Shown in pieces: positions 1 to 10,448 of a stretch of DNA of 64,000 nucleotides. Where the stretch lies: NCBI RefSeq assembly GCF_034093315.1, contig NZ_CP139300.1:1364001-1428000 (forward strand). Reading direction: 5' to 3'. The notes beneath the pieces were generated by a model. It had not been told where the DNA came from, did no database searches, and saw only the letters and a list, made by a program, of their open reading frames with translations. The position numbers and the translations under genes were made by a program. How positions within the stretch are numbered: the first letter of the stretch is position 1; each line of letters begins with the position of its first letter. The DNA comes from Prochlorococcus sp. MIT 1314. Its GTDB lineage: Bacteria; Cyanobacteriota; Cyanobacteriia; PCC-6307; Cyanobiaceae.

Positions 1-1444
1 CTTCGATATTTTCAACTAACAAATTATTCAGTTTTTCATTAATAGTATAAATTTTGTTTTCTTGTTGGAGAATTATTTGAGGCTTGTTATTAGACTCGAT
101 TTTTAATTGTGCGGCTGCTTCATCAATTAAATCTATTGCTTTATCAGGGAGACATTTATCGCTGATATATCTGTCGGCTAATTTTGCAGAATAATTCACA
201 GCGTCTTCAGAAATCCTAATGCCATGATGTAATTCATATTTCTTTTTTATGCCTTGCAGTATTTTTGCGCTCAATTCTACTGAAGGTTCATTAACAGATA
301 TCTTTTGAAAGCAATTATTCAATGCTTGGTCTTTTTCAATAGTTTCACGAAATTTTTCAGGAGTTGTTGTACCAATACATCTTAGTTCTCCTTCAGCTAA
401 TAAAGGTTTTAAGATATTACTAATATCCGCAGTAGATCTGTCGGAACTCAATATTGAGTGGATTTCATCAATAAATAAAATCATTCCTTGGCTGGGATTG
501 TTTAATTCCTGAAGTATTAAGCTTAGTCTTTCTTCTAGTTGGCCTCTAAATTTTGTCCCAGAAACTAATGCACCTAAGTCGAGTGAGATAATTTTAAAGT
601 CTTTTAATGAATCAGGAACTTTTTTTTCTACAATTAATTGTGCAAGTAATTTTGTAATTGAGGTTTTACCCACTCCAGGATTACCGATAAGTATGGGATT
701 ATTTTTATTCCTTCTGCAGAGCACCCTCATTAAATTATTGATCTCATTCTCTCTTCCTATAACAGGATCAAGTAAACCTTTTTTAGCTGATTCTGTTAAA
801 TCTTTTCCATAAAGTGAAATAGCATTTTCATCTTTTTCAACTTGTTTTTTGCTTTCGATTTGAAGTTCGCTTTTAGGTAATGGAACAATAGCTTTTTCTG
901 ATTTTTCTTCTTTGACTAAAGTCTCTTTGGTTGATTCAAAATTAGATTGATTATTGATTTCAATTACATTCTTATAATCACCAGTCTCTTTCGATTGATT
1001 AATATTTGGGAAAAACTTTAATTCTTCCTCTAATTTTTCAATCGAGAGATTACCTTCTTGAAAAACATAATTTCCAATTCTTAAATCTCTTCCAAGAGCT
1101 ATTAGTAAATGTGGGATTTCTATTAATCTTGACCCCCATTGAATTTTAATCTGATTTGCATTATCTAATAAAATTTCTAAATCTTCTCCAATAGTAAAAA
1201 TATCCGACTCATTTGATGGCGTCTCTTCTAAAAAATCTTCTGTTATATCTAAGACTGTATCTTGGTCTATTGATAATTTTTCAATGAAAGCAAAGAATTC
1301 ACTTGATGAAAACAATGTATGAATGATGTGTTCAATATTAAATTCGCTATGATCCCATTTTTTTGCTGTTTCTTCTCCTAATAGAAGAAGATTCCAACTT
1401 ATATCGCTAAAAAGTTCGGGACTTGATGTAAGAGTTTCTCTCAT
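1..1444 (-). CDS. Clp/Hsp100 ATPase, ClpB-type (partial, runs off the left edge)
   Basis: N-terminal 481 codons of an AAA+ Clp/Hsp100 unfoldase; the C-terminal part lies outside the window. My translation shows a divergent N-terminal region of about 250 residues, then the first AAA+ module with Walker A GNPGVGKT (about residues 254-261), Walker B ILFIDEIH, and the family stretch LPDKAIDLIDEAAA. The start is the ATG at 1442-1444. Proteins of this class unfold or disaggregate proteins using ATP. Odd feature: where ClpB/ClpC have ALERRF, carrying the trans-acting arginine finger, this protein reads ALNNCF (N376, N377, C378), so D1 may be catalytically altered. It could be a ClpB paralogue or a Clp-like regulator. 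It is divergent from enolase with a 264-bp gap. Confidence 0.8.
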   Translation of the reverse strand, partial: MRETLTSSPELFSDISWNLLLLGEETAKKWDHSEFNIEHIIHTLFSSSEFFAFIEKLSIDQDTVLDITEDFLEETPSNESDIFTIGEDLEILLDNANQIKIQWGSRLIEIPHLLIALGRDLRIGNYVFQEGNLSIEKLEEELKFFPNINQSKETGDYKNVIEINNQSNFESTKETLVKEEKSEKAIVPLPKSELQIESKKQVEKDENAISLYGKDLTESAKKGLLDPVIGRENEINNLMRVLCRRNKNNPILIGNPGVGKTSITKLLAQLIVEKKVPDSLKDFKIISLDLGALVSGTKFRGQLEERLSLILQELNNPSQGMILFIDEIHSILSSDRSTADISNILKPLLAEGELRCIGTTTPEKFRETIEKDQALNNCFQKISVNEPSVELSAKILQGIKKKYELHHGIRISEDAVNYSAKLADRYISDKCLPDKAIDLIDEAAAQLKIESNNKPQIILQQENKIYTINEKLNNLLVENIE

Positions 1445-1705
1445 GAAAATATAAAAAACTATAGTTGATCATTATTTAATATTCTAAATAGGAAACTAAT
1501 TAATAATCATCTAATAATTTTCAAATTGTAAGATGAAATTTGAAATATTTTTATGAAAGCAATTGTCTAGAGTTTGGAAGTAACAAAAGTCTTGATTTAA
1601 CTCCAATTTGTTCTGAAATCAAAAAATTATATTTGGTAAACATATATATTTCAGATATTAGCCAAATAGTTCAGCTATTAATAGGATTTAAATAGTAATA
1701 ATTAA

Positions 1706-3001
<1,296 letters not shown>

Positions 3002-3006
3002 TTTTT

Positions 3007-4674
3007 CTAGCGCTTAAGTTTTTCTAAACGTGAGCCTTTTCTCATACTTAATTGACATTTTAGCCAATCAATACTTATGGGTAGTGCAAAAATTAATGGT
3101 AACAATGCAAAATTGTTTTGTTTATTAGTTACAAGTAAAGCAGATGAAATTGATAAGCTTCCTATAAGAATTGAATGGCCTAATGTTTTTTGAGCAGTAA
3201 ACATTTTTCTAAATTGTCTATCAGACTCGCCCATTCTTATTTGTAATTGTAAATCGCCCTGCTCTAATCTTTCTAAACTTTCATCTATTCTTTTGGGAAT
3301 GCCTACAGCTTTGGATCCTATTTCACCTACTTGCCTTCCAAATTGGTTAATTAAATCGTTAGGAGTTTGATTATTAGAAGTCATAAGTTCTATTAAATAA
3401 GGCTTGGTAATTGATACAAGATTAAACCTTGGGTCAAGCATTCTGCCAACTCCTTCAAAAGTTGACAATGCTCTCATTACAAATATTAGATCCACCGGTA
3501 GTTGAAATGGTGTTTCATAAACAAGTTCGTATAAATCTCCAGATAATTTTTCAATTATATTTGGACTAAATGGAGGTGTTAAGGCTTCTTTAAGCATTAA
3601 TCTGACTAATCTTCTGACTGGTCCAATGTCAATATCTTTTGAAATTAGGCCAGCTTGTTGTAATTGATTGACAAGTGATGAGGCGTCTCTTAAGGCGGCA
3701 GCCTTAACCATACCTCCTAAACTTCTTTGAAGGTTATCTGAAATATTGCCCATCATTCCAAAATCATAAAAAATTAACTTACCTGTATTTGAAACTGCTA
3801 AATTACCTGGATGGGGATCTGCATGAAAAAAACCGTAATTCACTAATTGTTTTAGGTAGCTGATGGCACCAATTTCTGCGATTTTCGGTAGATCAATTTT
3901 TTGGGATTGTAATTTTTCTAAATCGTTTATTTTTGTTCCTTCTAGATAACTTAAACAAAGTACTTTTTCACTACTCATATCCCAAATTACTTCAGGAACT
4001 TCAACATTGTCATCATCAAGAAATTGCTGTCTAAATCTTGCTGCGTATTGTGCTTCACAATTAAAATCAAGCTCCTTCATGAGAACTTTCCTACACTCTT
4101 TAGCAATCTCAACCCAGTTTCTCCCTCGACTCCAATTCTTGTTTTTTTGCAATAAGCCAGCTATTTGCTGCATTATACCCAAATCGATAATAAATAATTC
4201 TTTTAGATTGGGCCTTTGAACTTTAAATACTACTTTTTTCCCATCTTTCAAAGTTGCCTTATGAACCTGAGCTAGTGATGCTGATCCAACCGGATCGCAT
4301 ATTATTTGATCTATTTCATCAAACTTAGATCCTATTTCTTCTCTAATAGTTTTTTTAACTTGATCAAATGAAAAATTAGGAACTTGATCCTGTAATTTAG
4401 ATAATTCCTGAATCCATGTGTTAGGAATTAAATCAGGTCTCGCAGATAATAATTGTCCAATTTTAATGAATGCAGAACCAAGTTTAATTAATTGATTGGT
4501 AAACCACCTAGCTTGTTTGATTTGGACCTTCTTTTTTTTATTACTCTTTGTTTGGAAAATTGTAAATCTAATATTATCTAGCCACAAATTTATTAAAAGC
4601 GAAATCAGGGTTTTCCAAATACGAAAGCCCCTCTTAAATTTCTTTAAATGATAATTATGAATTTGATAACTCAT
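3007..4674 (-). CDS. ABC1/UbiB-family atypical protein kinase
   Basis: 555-aa member of the UbiB/ABC1/ADCK family, which in bacteria and plastids supports prenylquinone (ubiquinone or plastoquinone) metabolism. Visible motifs are the family-defining KxGQ as KIGQ (residues 71-74), a nucleotide-loop region GSASLAQVH, the catalytic HADPHPGN and the metal-binding YDFG. Two hydrophobic stretches near the C-terminus, around SILIGSLSISSALLV and FALLPLIFALPI, fit membrane anchoring. It overlaps the upstream small gene by one base (TAATG), implying translational coupling. The natural substrate is unknown for cyanobacterial members; a plastoquinone-related role is inference. Confidence 0.9.
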   Translation of the reverse strand: MSYQIHNYHLKKFKRGFRIWKTLISLLINLWLDNIRFTIFQTKSNKKKKVQIKQARWFTNQLIKLGSAFIKIGQLLSARPDLIPNTWIQELSKLQDQVPNFSFDQVKKTIREEIGSKFDEIDQIICDPVGSASLAQVHKATLKDGKKVVFKVQRPNLKELFIIDLGIMQQIAGLLQKNKNWSRGRNWVEIAKECRKVLMKELDFNCEAQYAARFRQQFLDDDNVEVPEVIWDMSSEKVLCLSYLEGTKINDLEKLQSQKIDLPKIAEIGAISYLKQLVNYGFFHADPHPGNLAVSNTGKLIFYDFGMMGNISDNLQRSLGGMVKAAALRDASSLVNQLQQAGLISKDIDIGPVRRLVRLMLKEALTPPFSPNIIEKLSGDLYELVYETPFQLPVDLIFVMRALSTFEGVGRMLDPRFNLVSITKPYLIELMTSNNQTPNDLINQFGRQVGEIGSKAVGIPKRIDESLERLEQGDLQLQIRMGESDRQFRKMFTAQKTLGHSILIGSLSISSALLVTNKQNNFALLPLIFALPISIDWLKCQLSMRKGSRLEKLKR

Positions 4675-4988
4675 TAAATTTGATTATTCAATTGTTTATT
4701 AAATAGTTCAATTTGTTTATTAATAACTTCAATTTCATTAAAAGCTTCTTTTATTTTAGATTTTTGAAAAGTATTTGTGGGTTCATTTTCGTGAATGTTC
4801 TCTGCTTTTTCCATCCTTGAGGCTTCTTTGATTATGGATTCTTTTAAGCTATCAAATTCTTTTTTGAGTATCTCAGGAGCATCCTGTGCAATATTTGTTG
4901 CTTCTTCAATTTTTTCAACCAATATCTCGTTTAATTTTTCGCTTACTTTTTTAATAGCGGCTTTTAAAAGGTAATCAGAGTTGGTCAT
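4674..4988 (-). CDS. Small coiled-coil protein coupled to the UbiB-like kinase
   Basis: 104-aa hypothetical, rich in Lys, Glu and Ile, with two helical, heptad-like stretches (about residues 8-65 and 75-104) and no membrane segment or catalytic motif. The start is ATG at 4986-4988. Its stop codon shares a base with the kinase start, so the two are one transcriptional and probably translational unit. I do not recognise a named family. A role as a partner or regulator of the kinase is inference from the coupling alone. Composition matches its neighbours. Confidence 0.75.
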   Translation of the reverse strand: MTNSDYLLKAAIKKVSEKLNEILVEKIEEATNIAQDAPEILKKEFDSLKESIIKEASRMEKAENIHENEPTNTFQKSKIKEAFNEIEVINKQIELFNKQLNNQI

Positions 4989-5163
4989 GAAAAATATAAT
5001 GTTTCTTTATCAATTAATTTACTCAGCATAATCTAATAATAAATCAATACAGAACAATTCAGGTGATTGGTTGTTTGATAATGAGATTTTTTATTTTTCC
5101 TATGTAAGTTTGTTTCTATATTATGCTTTTTTCTTTTTTTTCTTTTAACTTATATCTATATAA

Positions 5164-5199
5164 TGGTTAGGTATTAACATAAAAGATATCTTCTAACCA
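5164..5199 (+). other. Possible leader hairpin upstream of trxB
   Basis: A perfect 7-bp inverted repeat, TGGTTAG (5164-5170) and CTAACCA (5193-5199), separated by 22 bases, 40 bp before the trxB start. It could fold in the 5' leader or mark a dyad operator. There is no T-run, so it is not a terminator. The rest of the 251-bp gap (4989-5239) is AT-rich and holds nothing else that I recognise. Confidence 0.3.
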
Positions 5200-5239
5200 A
5201 AAACTCATCTAATTAACTACTAAAAGGAGTTTTATTAAA

Positions 5240-6196
5240 TTGGAAATCATTGAGTCAGATGTAGTTATTATCGGAGGGGGTCCGGCTGGATGTACTTGCG
5301 CACTTTATACATCTCGTTCAAACTTAAAAACAGTAATTTTAGATAAAAATCCATCTGTTGGCGCCTTAGCAATAACCCATCAGATAGCTAATTATCCAGG
5401 TGTTCCTGTTGATATAAGTGGAGAGAAATTACTTAATCTCATGAGAGAACAGGCTGTGCAATATGGGACAGACTATAGAAGAGCACAGGTTTTTGGTATA
5501 GACGCAAGTGGAGAATGGAAAATGGTTTATACACCGGAGGGTACCTTTAAGTCAAAAGCACTTGTTCTTGCAAGTGGAGCTATGGGCAGGCCTGCATCAT
5601 TTAAGGGAGAAGCTGATTTTCTTGGCAAAGGAGTAAGTTATTGTGCTACATGTGATGGAGCTTTTTACAAAAATAGAGAAGTTGCTGTTGTTGGAGGGAA
5701 TAAAGAAGCAATTGAAGAGGCAACTGTTCTCACTAAATTTGCTTCTACTGTACATTGGATTACATCAAGTGATCCTAAATCAGATAATGAAGAGGCTATG
5801 GAATTGATGGATACTTCAAACATTAAACATTGGAGTAGAACAAGATTATTAGAGATCTTGGGAGATGATATGGGTGTGAATGGGGTTATTGTAAAAAATA
5901 AGCAAGAAGAAAATCCTATTAATTTAAATTTAGATGGAGTTTTTGTTTATATGAGTGGTTCAAAGCCAATTACTGATTTTTTAGGAGATCAGATTGCTTT
6001 AAAAGAAGACGGAGGGGTTATCGTAGATGACTTTATGTCTACAAATTCTGATGGAGTATGGGCTATTGGAGATATAAGAAATACTCCATTCAAACAAGCC
6101 GTTGTAGCAGCTTCTGATGGGTGCATTGCCGCAATGTCAATTGATAGATATTTAAATAGTAGAAAGAATATAAGAGTAGATTGGATTCATTCTTGA
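5240..6196 (+). CDS. trxB: Thioredoxin reductase (NADPH, FAD)
   Basis: 318-aa flavoprotein that transfers electrons from NADPH to thioredoxin. It shows the FAD dinucleotide motif GGGPAG (residues 12-17), the redox-active CATC (C135, C138) in YCATCDGAF, the NADPH-domain motif VVGGN, and the C-terminal FAD motif GVWAIGDI. The start is TTG at 5240, supported by an AGGAG ribosome site at 5225-5229, about 10 bases upstream, and by the family N-terminus. It converges with sbtB. Cyanobacteria often rely on ferredoxin-thioredoxin reductase, so this supplies the NADPH branch. Confidence 0.93.
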   Translation: MEIIESDVVIIGGGPAGCTCALYTSRSNLKTVILDKNPSVGALAITHQIANYPGVPVDISGEKLLNLMREQAVQYGTDYRRAQVFGIDASGEWKMVYTPEGTFKSKALVLASGAMGRPASFKGEADFLGKGVSYCATCDGAFYKNREVAVVGGNKEAIEEATVLTKFASTVHWITSSDPKSDNEEAMELMDTSNIKHWSRTRLLEILGDDMGVNGVIVKNKQEENPINLNLDGVFVYMSGSKPITDFLGDQIALKEDGGVIVDDFMSTNSDGVWAIGDIRNTPFKQAVVAASDGCIAAMSIDRYLNSRKNIRVDWIHS

Positions 6197-6219
6197 AAAC
6201 TAAATATTACTTCTTTTAT

Positions 6220-6501
6220 TTAAAGAGGAGTTGCTTCAGAAATATAAGCTACTCCACCATAGTAACTTAACTCGGCCTTAATATTCTCTCGCATTTGATC
6301 AATTAATTCTTGTTCACAAAAAACAATAACATGAGCATTTGATCCTAATCCGGTAAATTCCATATCTTCAGTAACAACTCTTTCAGGCCCTCTTCCTGTG
6401 GCATGTTTCATGACAGTATATCCAGGGACATTAGCTTTTTCTAATGTTTTAATGATTGCATCTAGTTCTCTTTCACTAAATATTAAGTCTAATCTTTTCA
6501 T
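6220..6501 (-). CDS. sbtB: SbtB, PII-like regulator of SbtA
   Basis: 93-aa PII-fold protein encoded immediately downstream of sbtA, 2 bp apart, as in other cyanobacteria. Family knowledge: SbtB binds adenine nucleotides including cAMP and controls the bicarbonate transporter SbtA. The core matches the family (KRLDLIFSERELDAIIKTLEKANVPGYTVMKHATGRG, given here only as landmarks K2 to G38). It ends at TPL and lacks the C-terminal cysteine-containing CGPxGC loop of many freshwater SbtB proteins, so the redox switch described there should be absent. The assignment rests on fold plus the diagnostic neighbour. Confidence 0.9.
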   Translation of the reverse strand: MKRLDLIFSERELDAIIKTLEKANVPGYTVMKHATGRGPERVVTEDMEFTGLGSNAHVIVFCEQELIDQMRENIKAELSYYGGVAYISEATPL

Positions 6502-6503
6502 TT

Positions 6504-7502
6504 TTATAAAGGGGAAAGTGGAATAATGCTATTTACTAAACTCATATATATTGGAATACCAAGAACTATATTGAATGGGAAAGTTAGACCTAACGTTGTT
6601 GAAATATAATAACTAGATTTTGCTTCTGGTACTGTCATCCTCATGGCAGCAGGAACTGCCAAATATGAGGCGCTAGCACATAAAACAACAAATAGGAGTG
6701 CATTCCCAGGCCCTAAAGATAATAATCTTGCAACGCAAACACCAATTAGTGCATTAAATAAAGGCATAAAAATTGCAAAACTGATCAGAAAGGAACCAGC
6801 TTTTTTTAGGCTAGGCAATCTTTGAGCTGCAACTATTCCCATATCTAACAGAAAAAAGCATTCTGCACCATAGAATAAATCTTTGGTAAAAGGCTCCATT
6901 TTTTCAATGCCTACTGGATTAGTTGAGGAAATAAGAAATCCTACTATTAGACTAGAGATTAATAGATAAACTGATCCATTTAAAAAAGACTCATGAAGAA
7001 TTGCGCGAAGTTGCATTTTCCTTGAGTTGGGTCTATTTTTTGTGGCTGCAAATTTTACAAGTAACAAGCCAACGATAATTGCTGGGGACTCCATTAAAGC
7101 TAAAGCTCCAACCATAAATCCATCAAAATCTATTTTTTGACTATCTAAAAAACTTTCTGCAGATATGAATGTGACTGCACTTATTGAACCGTAGGCAGCT
7201 GCAATTGCAGCAGAATTGAAAACATTAAACTTATACCTTAAAATTACAAATCCAATTAAAGGAATAATGAGTGACATTAATATCGCAGCACTTAGAGTAG
7301 GTAAAACCTGATCTGTAAAACCACTTTTTTGAATTTCAATTCCACCTCTAAATCCTATTGCTAAAAGCAGATATAAAGAAAAGAGTTTTGGCAAAGGAGC
7401 AGGTATTTCTAAGTCGGATTTAAAAAATACAGCGATTGCTCCAATTAAAAAGAAAAGTACTGGTGGCGCTAATACATTTTGTATGATTGGATTTACTTCC
7501 AT
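6504..7502 (-). CDS. sbtA: SbtA, sodium-dependent bicarbonate transporter
   Basis: 332-aa polytopic membrane protein of the SbtA (DUF897) family, with about ten hydrophobic segments in two halves. It starts at MEVNPIIQNVLAPPVLFFLIGA. Family knowledge: high-affinity Na+/HCO3- symport in the plasma membrane, feeding the carboxysome. It lies between bicA (6 bp upstream) and sbtB (2 bp downstream) on one strand, forming a compact carbon-uptake operon. The loop between the two halves (about residues 155-175) is short and basic. The marine alpha-cyanobacterial version is divergent, so kinetics cannot be read from the sequence. Confidence 0.9.
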   Translation of the reverse strand: MEVNPIIQNVLAPPVLFFLIGAIAVFFKSDLEIPAPLPKLFSLYLLLAIGFRGGIEIQKSGFTDQVLPTLSAAILMSLIIPLIGFVILRYKFNVFNSAAIAAAYGSISAVTFISAESFLDSQKIDFDGFMVGALALMESPAIIVGLLLVKFAATKNRPNSRKMQLRAILHESFLNGSVYLLISSLIVGFLISSTNPVGIEKMEPFTKDLFYGAECFFLLDMGIVAAQRLPSLKKAGSFLISFAIFMPLFNALIGVCVARLLSLGPGNALLFVVLCASASYLAVPAAMRMTVPEAKSSYYISTTLGLTFPFNIVLGIPIYMSLVNSIIPLSPL

Positions 7503-7508
7503 GGATTA

Positions 7509-9158
7509 TTAAGTTAATTCATTCAAAGCAGTTTCTAAAGCTTCCTTTCTTGTTTCAATGATTCCATCAACGCCAAACTTTGATAGTCTTTCTCTAACTT
7601 TTTCATTAGCCCCAGCTACAAATGCTTTCCTAGAATTATTTTTTGCTTCTTGCATCATATCTTCTATAGCAAGGGTTGCTGTTACACCAAGTCTTGGGAC
7701 ATCAGTTATGTCTAATATCAGAATTTTGTAATTTCTTACAAGATTCATCCTGTCAGAAATGCCTTTTGCAGCACCAAAACTAAGTGGCCCTTTGAGTCTA
7801 AATAGCATTACTTCTCCAGAGCATCTATCAAGTAGAGCTTTTTCATCCGCGGGTAATGTATTTTGTCCTTGATTATTGCCTGTTAAAGAAGGATTATCCT
7901 CTTCCATACCTTCTAGTTGAGTTTCAGTAATGGAATCAATAGTCAGCATATTTGCAATAAATACTCCAACTAATACTGCCCATATTAAATCCCAAAAAAC
8001 AGTCATTAATAGCACACCATACATAACAACTGATGTTTTTAGAGATAGTTTATGAGCCCTGCTCAAGAATCCCCAGTCAATAATATCCAATCCAACCTTG
8101 ATAAGAATACCTGCTAAAAGAGCTGTAGGTATTTGTTCTGCTAATGGTCCTGCACCAACTAAAACTATTAATAAGACTATTGAGTGAACCATTCCTGATA
8201 AAGGAGTAGATCCGCCGGATTTAACATTTATAACAGTTCTCATTGTTGCACCTGCACCAGGTAAGCCTGAAAAAAGACCTGCCACAGCGTTTCCTATCCC
8301 CTGTCCAATTAACTCTCTATCAGAATTATGCTTTGTTTGAGAAATATTATCTGCTACTAAGGATGTAAGTAAAGAATCAATTGCTCCAAGTACTGCTAAT
8401 ACAAGACCTGCCTTGAAAATAATAGGAAAATACTGGTTGAAACTAGGAAAATCTAAAGATGGAACTCCTCGAGGAATTTCTCCAATTCTGTCTATTGTTC
8501 CACCAAAAACCATTGATATTGGAGTTACTATTAATAAGGCTAAAAGTGGAGAAGGAACCCATTGAGTTATTTTTCTAGGTGTTAGAAATACTATCCCTAA
8601 AGTCATTATTGCCACTCCAATTGCAGCCCCATTAGGTTGGAAATTCGACAAAACAGTAGTTAAAGAGTCTACTACCCCTCCTCTTGTGCTTATTCCAAGT
8701 AATGGCCCAATTTGAAGTGCAATGATTATTACACCAATACCAGACATGAATCCCGATACAACAGAATAAGGAACTAGAGTGATATATTTTCCTAATTTCA
8801 GAATTCCGAATAATATTTGAAGTAACCCCCCAATTACTACGGCGGCCATTACCAACGGTAAAATTTGTCCTGCAGATAGATCTCTTGGGACTCCTACTGC
8901 TGCTAAACCTGCTACCACACCCGCAACAGTGACACTCATAGGACCAGTGGGTCCACTAACTTGAGCAGGTGTTCCTCCGAATAAAGCGGCTAAAAAACCA
9001 ACTACAACCGCCCCATATAGTCCATAAATTGCCCCGCCAGGGCCTAACGCGGCGTTGCCAAAAGCAAGAGCAAGAGGTAAAGCAACTACTGCGGCTGTAA
9101 TTCCTCCAAGAATGTCGCCTCTAATATTATTTAGATGAAATCCATTAATTATTTTCAA
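7509..9158 (-). CDS. bicA: SulP-family anion transporter, BicA-like (bicarbonate)
   Basis: 549-aa SulP/SLC26 protein: a membrane domain of 10 or more helices (residues 1-410) carrying the family signature near VSGPTGPMSVTVAGV, then a cytoplasmic STAS domain (about 440-549; ILDITDVPRLGVTATLAIEDM). In cyanobacteria this subgroup includes BicA, a low-affinity, high-flux Na+/HCO3- transporter. Leading the sbtA-sbtB operon supports bicarbonate rather than sulfate as substrate; that is inference. The start is TTG at 9156-9158 with a good GGAG site 7-8 bases upstream. It is divergent from hemB (226 bp). Confidence 0.87.
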   Translation of the reverse strand: MKIINGFHLNNIRGDILGGITAAVVALPLALAFGNAALGPGGAIYGLYGAVVVGFLAALFGGTPAQVSGPTGPMSVTVAGVVAGLAAVGVPRDLSAGQILPLVMAAVVIGGLLQILFGILKLGKYITLVPYSVVSGFMSGIGVIIIALQIGPLLGISTRGGVVDSLTTVLSNFQPNGAAIGVAIMTLGIVFLTPRKITQWVPSPLLALLIVTPISMVFGGTIDRIGEIPRGVPSLDFPSFNQYFPIIFKAGLVLAVLGAIDSLLTSLVADNISQTKHNSDRELIGQGIGNAVAGLFSGLPGAGATMRTVINVKSGGSTPLSGMVHSIVLLIVLVGAGPLAEQIPTALLAGILIKVGLDIIDWGFLSRAHKLSLKTSVVMYGVLLMTVFWDLIWAVLVGVFIANMLTIDSITETQLEGMEEDNPSLTGNNQGQNTLPADEKALLDRCSGEVMLFRLKGPLSFGAAKGISDRMNLVRNYKILILDITDVPRLGVTATLAIEDMMQEAKNNSRKAFVAGANEKVRERLSKFGVDGIIETRKEALETALNELT

Positions 9159-9384
9159 AGATACTCTCCTTAAATAAATAAAACATAACTAGAAAATAAT
9201 ATCTCTTTATGCCCTAAATTTGTAAAAAATTAAGTTTGTGCAAAATATTTTTGTAACTTTTGCATTATCTATATAATTCAAATTAGGTTAATTTTCCTGA
9301 ACAAAAGAAGACTCTAATCGATTTATATGCGAGTTGAGCGATTATCGTATTAGATAAATATTTTTCAACTTAAATAATATTCAG

Positions 9385-10386
9385 ATGAATTCGATTATTC
9401 GCCCAAGAAGATTAAGAAGGACTGAGGCAATTAGAGAAATGGTAAGAGAAAACCATTTAATGCCCTCGGATTTTATATATCCATTATTTATTCATGAAAA
9501 AGATTTTAAAGAAGAAATTTCGGCAATGCCAGGAACATTTAGATGGGATATGAATGGATTAATAAAGGAGGTTACCAGAGCATGGGAATTGGGGATAAGG
9601 TGTATTGTTCTTTTTCCAAAAATAAACGATAACTTAAAGACTGAGGATGGTGCAGAGTGTTTTAATGAGGAGGGTTTAATACCTAAAGCTATCCGGATAT
9701 TAAAAAAAGAGATTCCAGAAATGGCAATAATGACTGATGTCGCCTTGGACCCATACTCGTGTGATGGACATGATGGATTAGTTGATAATACTGGAAAAAT
9801 ATTAAATGATGAAACAATTGATATTTTAAAGAAACAAGCTTTAACACAAGCTAGAGCTGGAGCAGACTTTATTGGTCCTAGTGACATGATGGATGGAAGA
9901 GTTGGAGCTATAAGAGCTGCACTTGATAGTCAAGGATTCAGTGATGTAGGTATCATTAGTTATACAGCAAAATATTCATCTGCGTATTACGGGCCATTTA
10001 GAACTGCTTTAGATTCAGCTCCAAGAGAAAATAGTAAAAAAATAATTCCAGATAATAAATCTACATATCAAATGGACCCTGCTAATTCAAAAGAGGCTTT
10101 AATTGAATCTGCATTAGATCAGTTCGAAGGAGCTGATATTTTGATGGTAAAACCTGGTATTTCATATCTGGATATTGTTTATAGATTAAGTACTTTTTCG
10201 AATAAACCTATAGCTGCATATAACGTCAGTGGGGAGTATTCAATGATAAAGTCTGCTGCTATGAAGAACTGGATTAATGAAAAAGATATTGTTTTAGAAA
10301 CGTTACTTAGTTTTAAAAGAGCAGGAGCAAAATTAATACTTACTTATCACGCTTGTGATGCATCTCAATGGTTGCAGGATACTTAA
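9385..10386 (+). CDS. hemB: Delta-aminolevulinic acid dehydratase (porphobilinogen synthase)
   Basis: Condenses two 5-aminolevulinate molecules to porphobilinogen, the common step to haem, chlorophyll and corrinoids. 333 aa, the usual length. Two active-site lysines are visible: K196 (SYTAKYSSAYYGPFR) and the Schiff-base K256 (MVKPGISYLD). The metal region reads DVALDPYSCDGHDGL. The ATG at 9385 gives the conserved N-terminus IIRPRRLRR. It heads a plus-strand run through VOC, mutS2 and obg. Confidence 0.97.
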   Translation: MNSIIRPRRLRRTEAIREMVRENHLMPSDFIYPLFIHEKDFKEEISAMPGTFRWDMNGLIKEVTRAWELGIRCIVLFPKINDNLKTEDGAECFNEEGLIPKAIRILKKEIPEMAIMTDVALDPYSCDGHDGLVDNTGKILNDETIDILKKQALTQARAGADFIGPSDMMDGRVGAIRAALDSQGFSDVGIISYTAKYSSAYYGPFRTALDSAPRENSKKIIPDNKSTYQMDPANSKEALIESALDQFEGADILMVKPGISYLDIVYRLSTFSNKPIAAYNVSGEYSMIKSAAMKNWINEKDIVLETLLSFKRAGAKLILTYHACDASQWLQDT

Positions 10387-10448
10387 AAACTCATTATTAA
10401 CAAAAATTTGGTTTATTCTTAGATTAATATTAAATTCATAGGTTTGTT

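Noticed and set aside
9290-9360. CGATTATCG-like short palindromes upstream of hemB
   Set aside because: Too short and AT-rich to separate from chance.
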